The position numbers and the translations under genes are program-made. From NCBI GenBank assembly GCA_029210585.1, contig JARGFP010000007.1, forward strand, positions 1 to 64,000: DNA of 64,000 nucleotides, read 5' to 3'. The notes under the pieces were generated by a model that worked only from the letters and a program-made list of their open reading frames with translations, made no database searches and was not told where the DNA came from. The stretch comes from Bacteroidales bacterium. GTDB lineage: Bacteria > Bacteroidota > Bacteroidia > Bacteroidales > GCA-2748055. Positions 62,723-64,000 of the stretch are shown piece by piece; the stretch's first letter is position 1; every line of letters starts with the position of its first letter.

Positions 62723-64000
62723 CTATGATGATACATTGTTTCCAGTGATCATTGCAGGCACTTTCCTTTTAATCATCTCCCACTCCCCCGTTCCGGGATT
62801 CCATTTGCAATTGGCAAACACTTCCCAGTCCACTTTCATTTCAGGGTAATCGGTACGGAAATAATAGCCGGGCCAGCGGGTTTCCTCCCTGAACAACATG
62901 GTCCGGATATGCGACTCGGCCTGCCACATGCGGTGGACGTTCTCCCAGCAACGCATCAGTTCATTTGCATCTGAGGCAGCCAGTTTTTCAGCATCTTCCT
63001 TCATGAACTGCATGAATTCCAACCCCTTGTTCAGCAGGGCTTCCGATGTCCGGAACCCGACCGATGCCCCTCCCGCATACTCGTCCATGATCTTCTGGAG
63101 GCGGAACATGAACATCTTCGGCTTGATGAAATTGGGGTTCACATCGGGGTCGTTGGCAAAATCCCTGTGTTCGCTGTACGTCTCCAGGGGGCGAAAGACC
63201 ATTTCCCTGAGTTCGCTGATGCGTTCTTCCGGAATCCCGGGTGCTTCGGGATGGTCTACGATAAAGGCAATGGCAGATTTACCGGCGATCCTGCCCTCCG
63301 TAAAGGATCCGGAGGAAAACTTATGTGACGAGGCTCCGGATGCATCCCCTGCTGCGAACAGTCCCGGCACGGTAGTTAGGTTGTCGTATCCCCAGTGCGT
63401 TTCTTCATCGCCCAGGTCTTTCGGACCGCTTACCCATGCACCTGAAGCGCCCGAATGGGAACTGATAAAGTAGGGTTCACAGGCGGAGATTTCAGAAGGT
63501 GTTTCTTCCGGCATAATGTTGTGTGCCGCCCAGTTGAGTGCCTGGCTGACGGTCATGTCGAGGAAATCCTCCCATGCTTCGGCTTCCAGGTGCTTCAGTT
63601 TGCGCCTGGCTTCTTTTTCATCGGGTATTTCCGCCACCAGTTTTTGTATGGCTTCCTCGGTGCGCATATAGATGGGCCCGTTCCCTTCCTCCAGTTCCTT
63701 CAGCATCAGGTAATTTCTCAGGTTCGCCGGGGTAGGTTTGGCTGTTCCGTAGGGTGCCCAGTTTTCCAGTTCGCCTGCCCGTTTCTCCATGTAGTCCTCC
63801 CCTTTGGCATTGGTGGCCTTTGATTTGAACAGCAGGAACCAGGCACCGACAGGTCCGTAGGAATCCTTGAACCGCACCGGCACAAAACGCACTTCCTGGC
63901 ATGTCATCTCAGCCCCGGCCTTCAGTGTAAAATATGCACTTGCCCCGGAGTTGAAAGGCGGGTACCAGGAGCGTCCGAGTCCTTCGCCCACTGAGCGGGG
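62723..64000 (-). CDS. aprA: Adenylylsulfate reductase alpha subunit (AprA), 5'-truncated by window edge
   Basis: The C-terminal ~425 residues of AprA, the FAD-containing catalytic subunit that interconverts APS and sulfite plus AMP. The frame is open to the window end. Family hallmarks: GRSWYPPFNSGASAYFTL, FVPVRFKDSYGPVGAWFLLF with an Arg in the place of the catalytic Arg, and AAGDASGASSHKFSSGSFTE, with the His expected at the active site. ACEPYFISSHSGASGAWVSG and the terminal KWNPGTGEWEMIKRKVPAMI also match. The FAD-binding N-terminus, and any aprB and sat, must lie beyond 64000. It precedes qmoABC in the usual order. No alternative flavoprotein fits as well. Confidence 0.93.
   Translation of the reverse strand, partial: PRSVGEGLGRSWYPPFNSGASAYFTLKAGAEMTCQEVRFVPVRFKDSYGPVGAWFLLFKSKATNAKGEDYMEKRAGELENWAPYGTAKPTPANLRNYLMLKELEEGNGPIYMRTEEAIQKLVAEIPDEKEARRKLKHLEAEAWEDFLDMTVSQALNWAAHNIMPEETPSEISACEPYFISSHSGASGAWVSGPKDLGDEETHWGYDNLTTVPGLFAAGDASGASSHKFSSGSFTEGRIAGKSAIAFIVDHPEAPGIPEERISELREMVFRPLETYSEHRDFANDPDVNPNFIKPKMFMFRLQKIMDEYAGGASVGFRTSEALLNKGLEFMQFMKEDAEKLAASDANELMRCWENVHRMWQAESHIRTMLFREETRWPGYYFRTDYPEMKVDWEVFANCKWNPGTGEWEMIKRKVPAMITGNNVSS

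Overview
The window is about 64 kb of a gene-dense, mid-GC chromosome from a Bacteroidota bacterium, most likely an anaerobic or facultative member of the Bacteroidales/Marinilabiliales type. The evidence is two large TonB-dependent receptors with carboxypeptidase-like N-terminal domains, a secreted protein with a type IX secretion (T9SS) C-terminal sorting domain, a GH97 glycosidase, a FISUMP lipoprotein, the long Bacteroidota form of YidC, the NagB/PIG-L fusion, a gldI-like FKBP / nrnA / ndk cluster, and many -7 boxes of the form TAnnTTTG in place of sigma70 -10/-35 boxes. Ribosome binding sites are weak, and several annotated starts were moved downstream to fit signal peptides or promoters. 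No phage, CRISPR array, insertion sequence or plasmid gene is visible.

Layout. 0.1-4 kb: ECF sigma factor, a YdeI-like protein, three thioredoxin-fold proteins and an SGNH hydrolase. 4-9.6 kb: an RND efflux operon (TolC, adaptor lipoprotein, pump). 9.7-14.2 kb: GH97, MarC, iron alcohol dehydrogenase, VOC protein. 14.5-14.8 kb: tRNA-Arg(UCU) with a strong terminator. 14.8-23 kb: surface and envelope genes (T9SS cargo, FISUMP lipoprotein, two TonB receptors) around an intergenic region rich in inverted repeats. 23-27.8 kb: an unusual operon of two fused LeuC-LeuD aconitase-type hydro-lyases flanking asparagine synthetase AsnA. 28-52.3 kb: mostly core genes (MFS, MBL hydrolase, RsmI-like methylase, FKBPs, nrnA, ndk, DUF721, recF, TPR protein, ribH, yidC, pyrG, DUF349, trmD, an AddAB-type helicase-nuclease pair interrupted by a radical SAM gene, mnmA).

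52.4-64 kb, all on the minus strand, is the most distinctive part. At the right edge a partial AprA (dissimilatory-type APS reductase alpha) is followed by qmoA, qmoB and qmoC, the quinone-interacting complex that exchanges electrons with AprBA. Only 30 bp after qmoC comes an amino-sugar recycling block: an AmgK-like sugar kinase fused to a RapZ C-terminal domain, a 45-residue zinc-ribbon protein, a MurU-like nucleotidyltransferase, and the NagB/PIG-L glucosamine-6-phosphate deaminase. Last is a single-gene CysH, an assimilatory [4Fe-4S] APS reductase with its own promoter. The window therefore encodes two unrelated APS reductases. No sat, aprB or dsr gene is seen, but the window ends inside aprA, where sat and aprB would be expected upstream.
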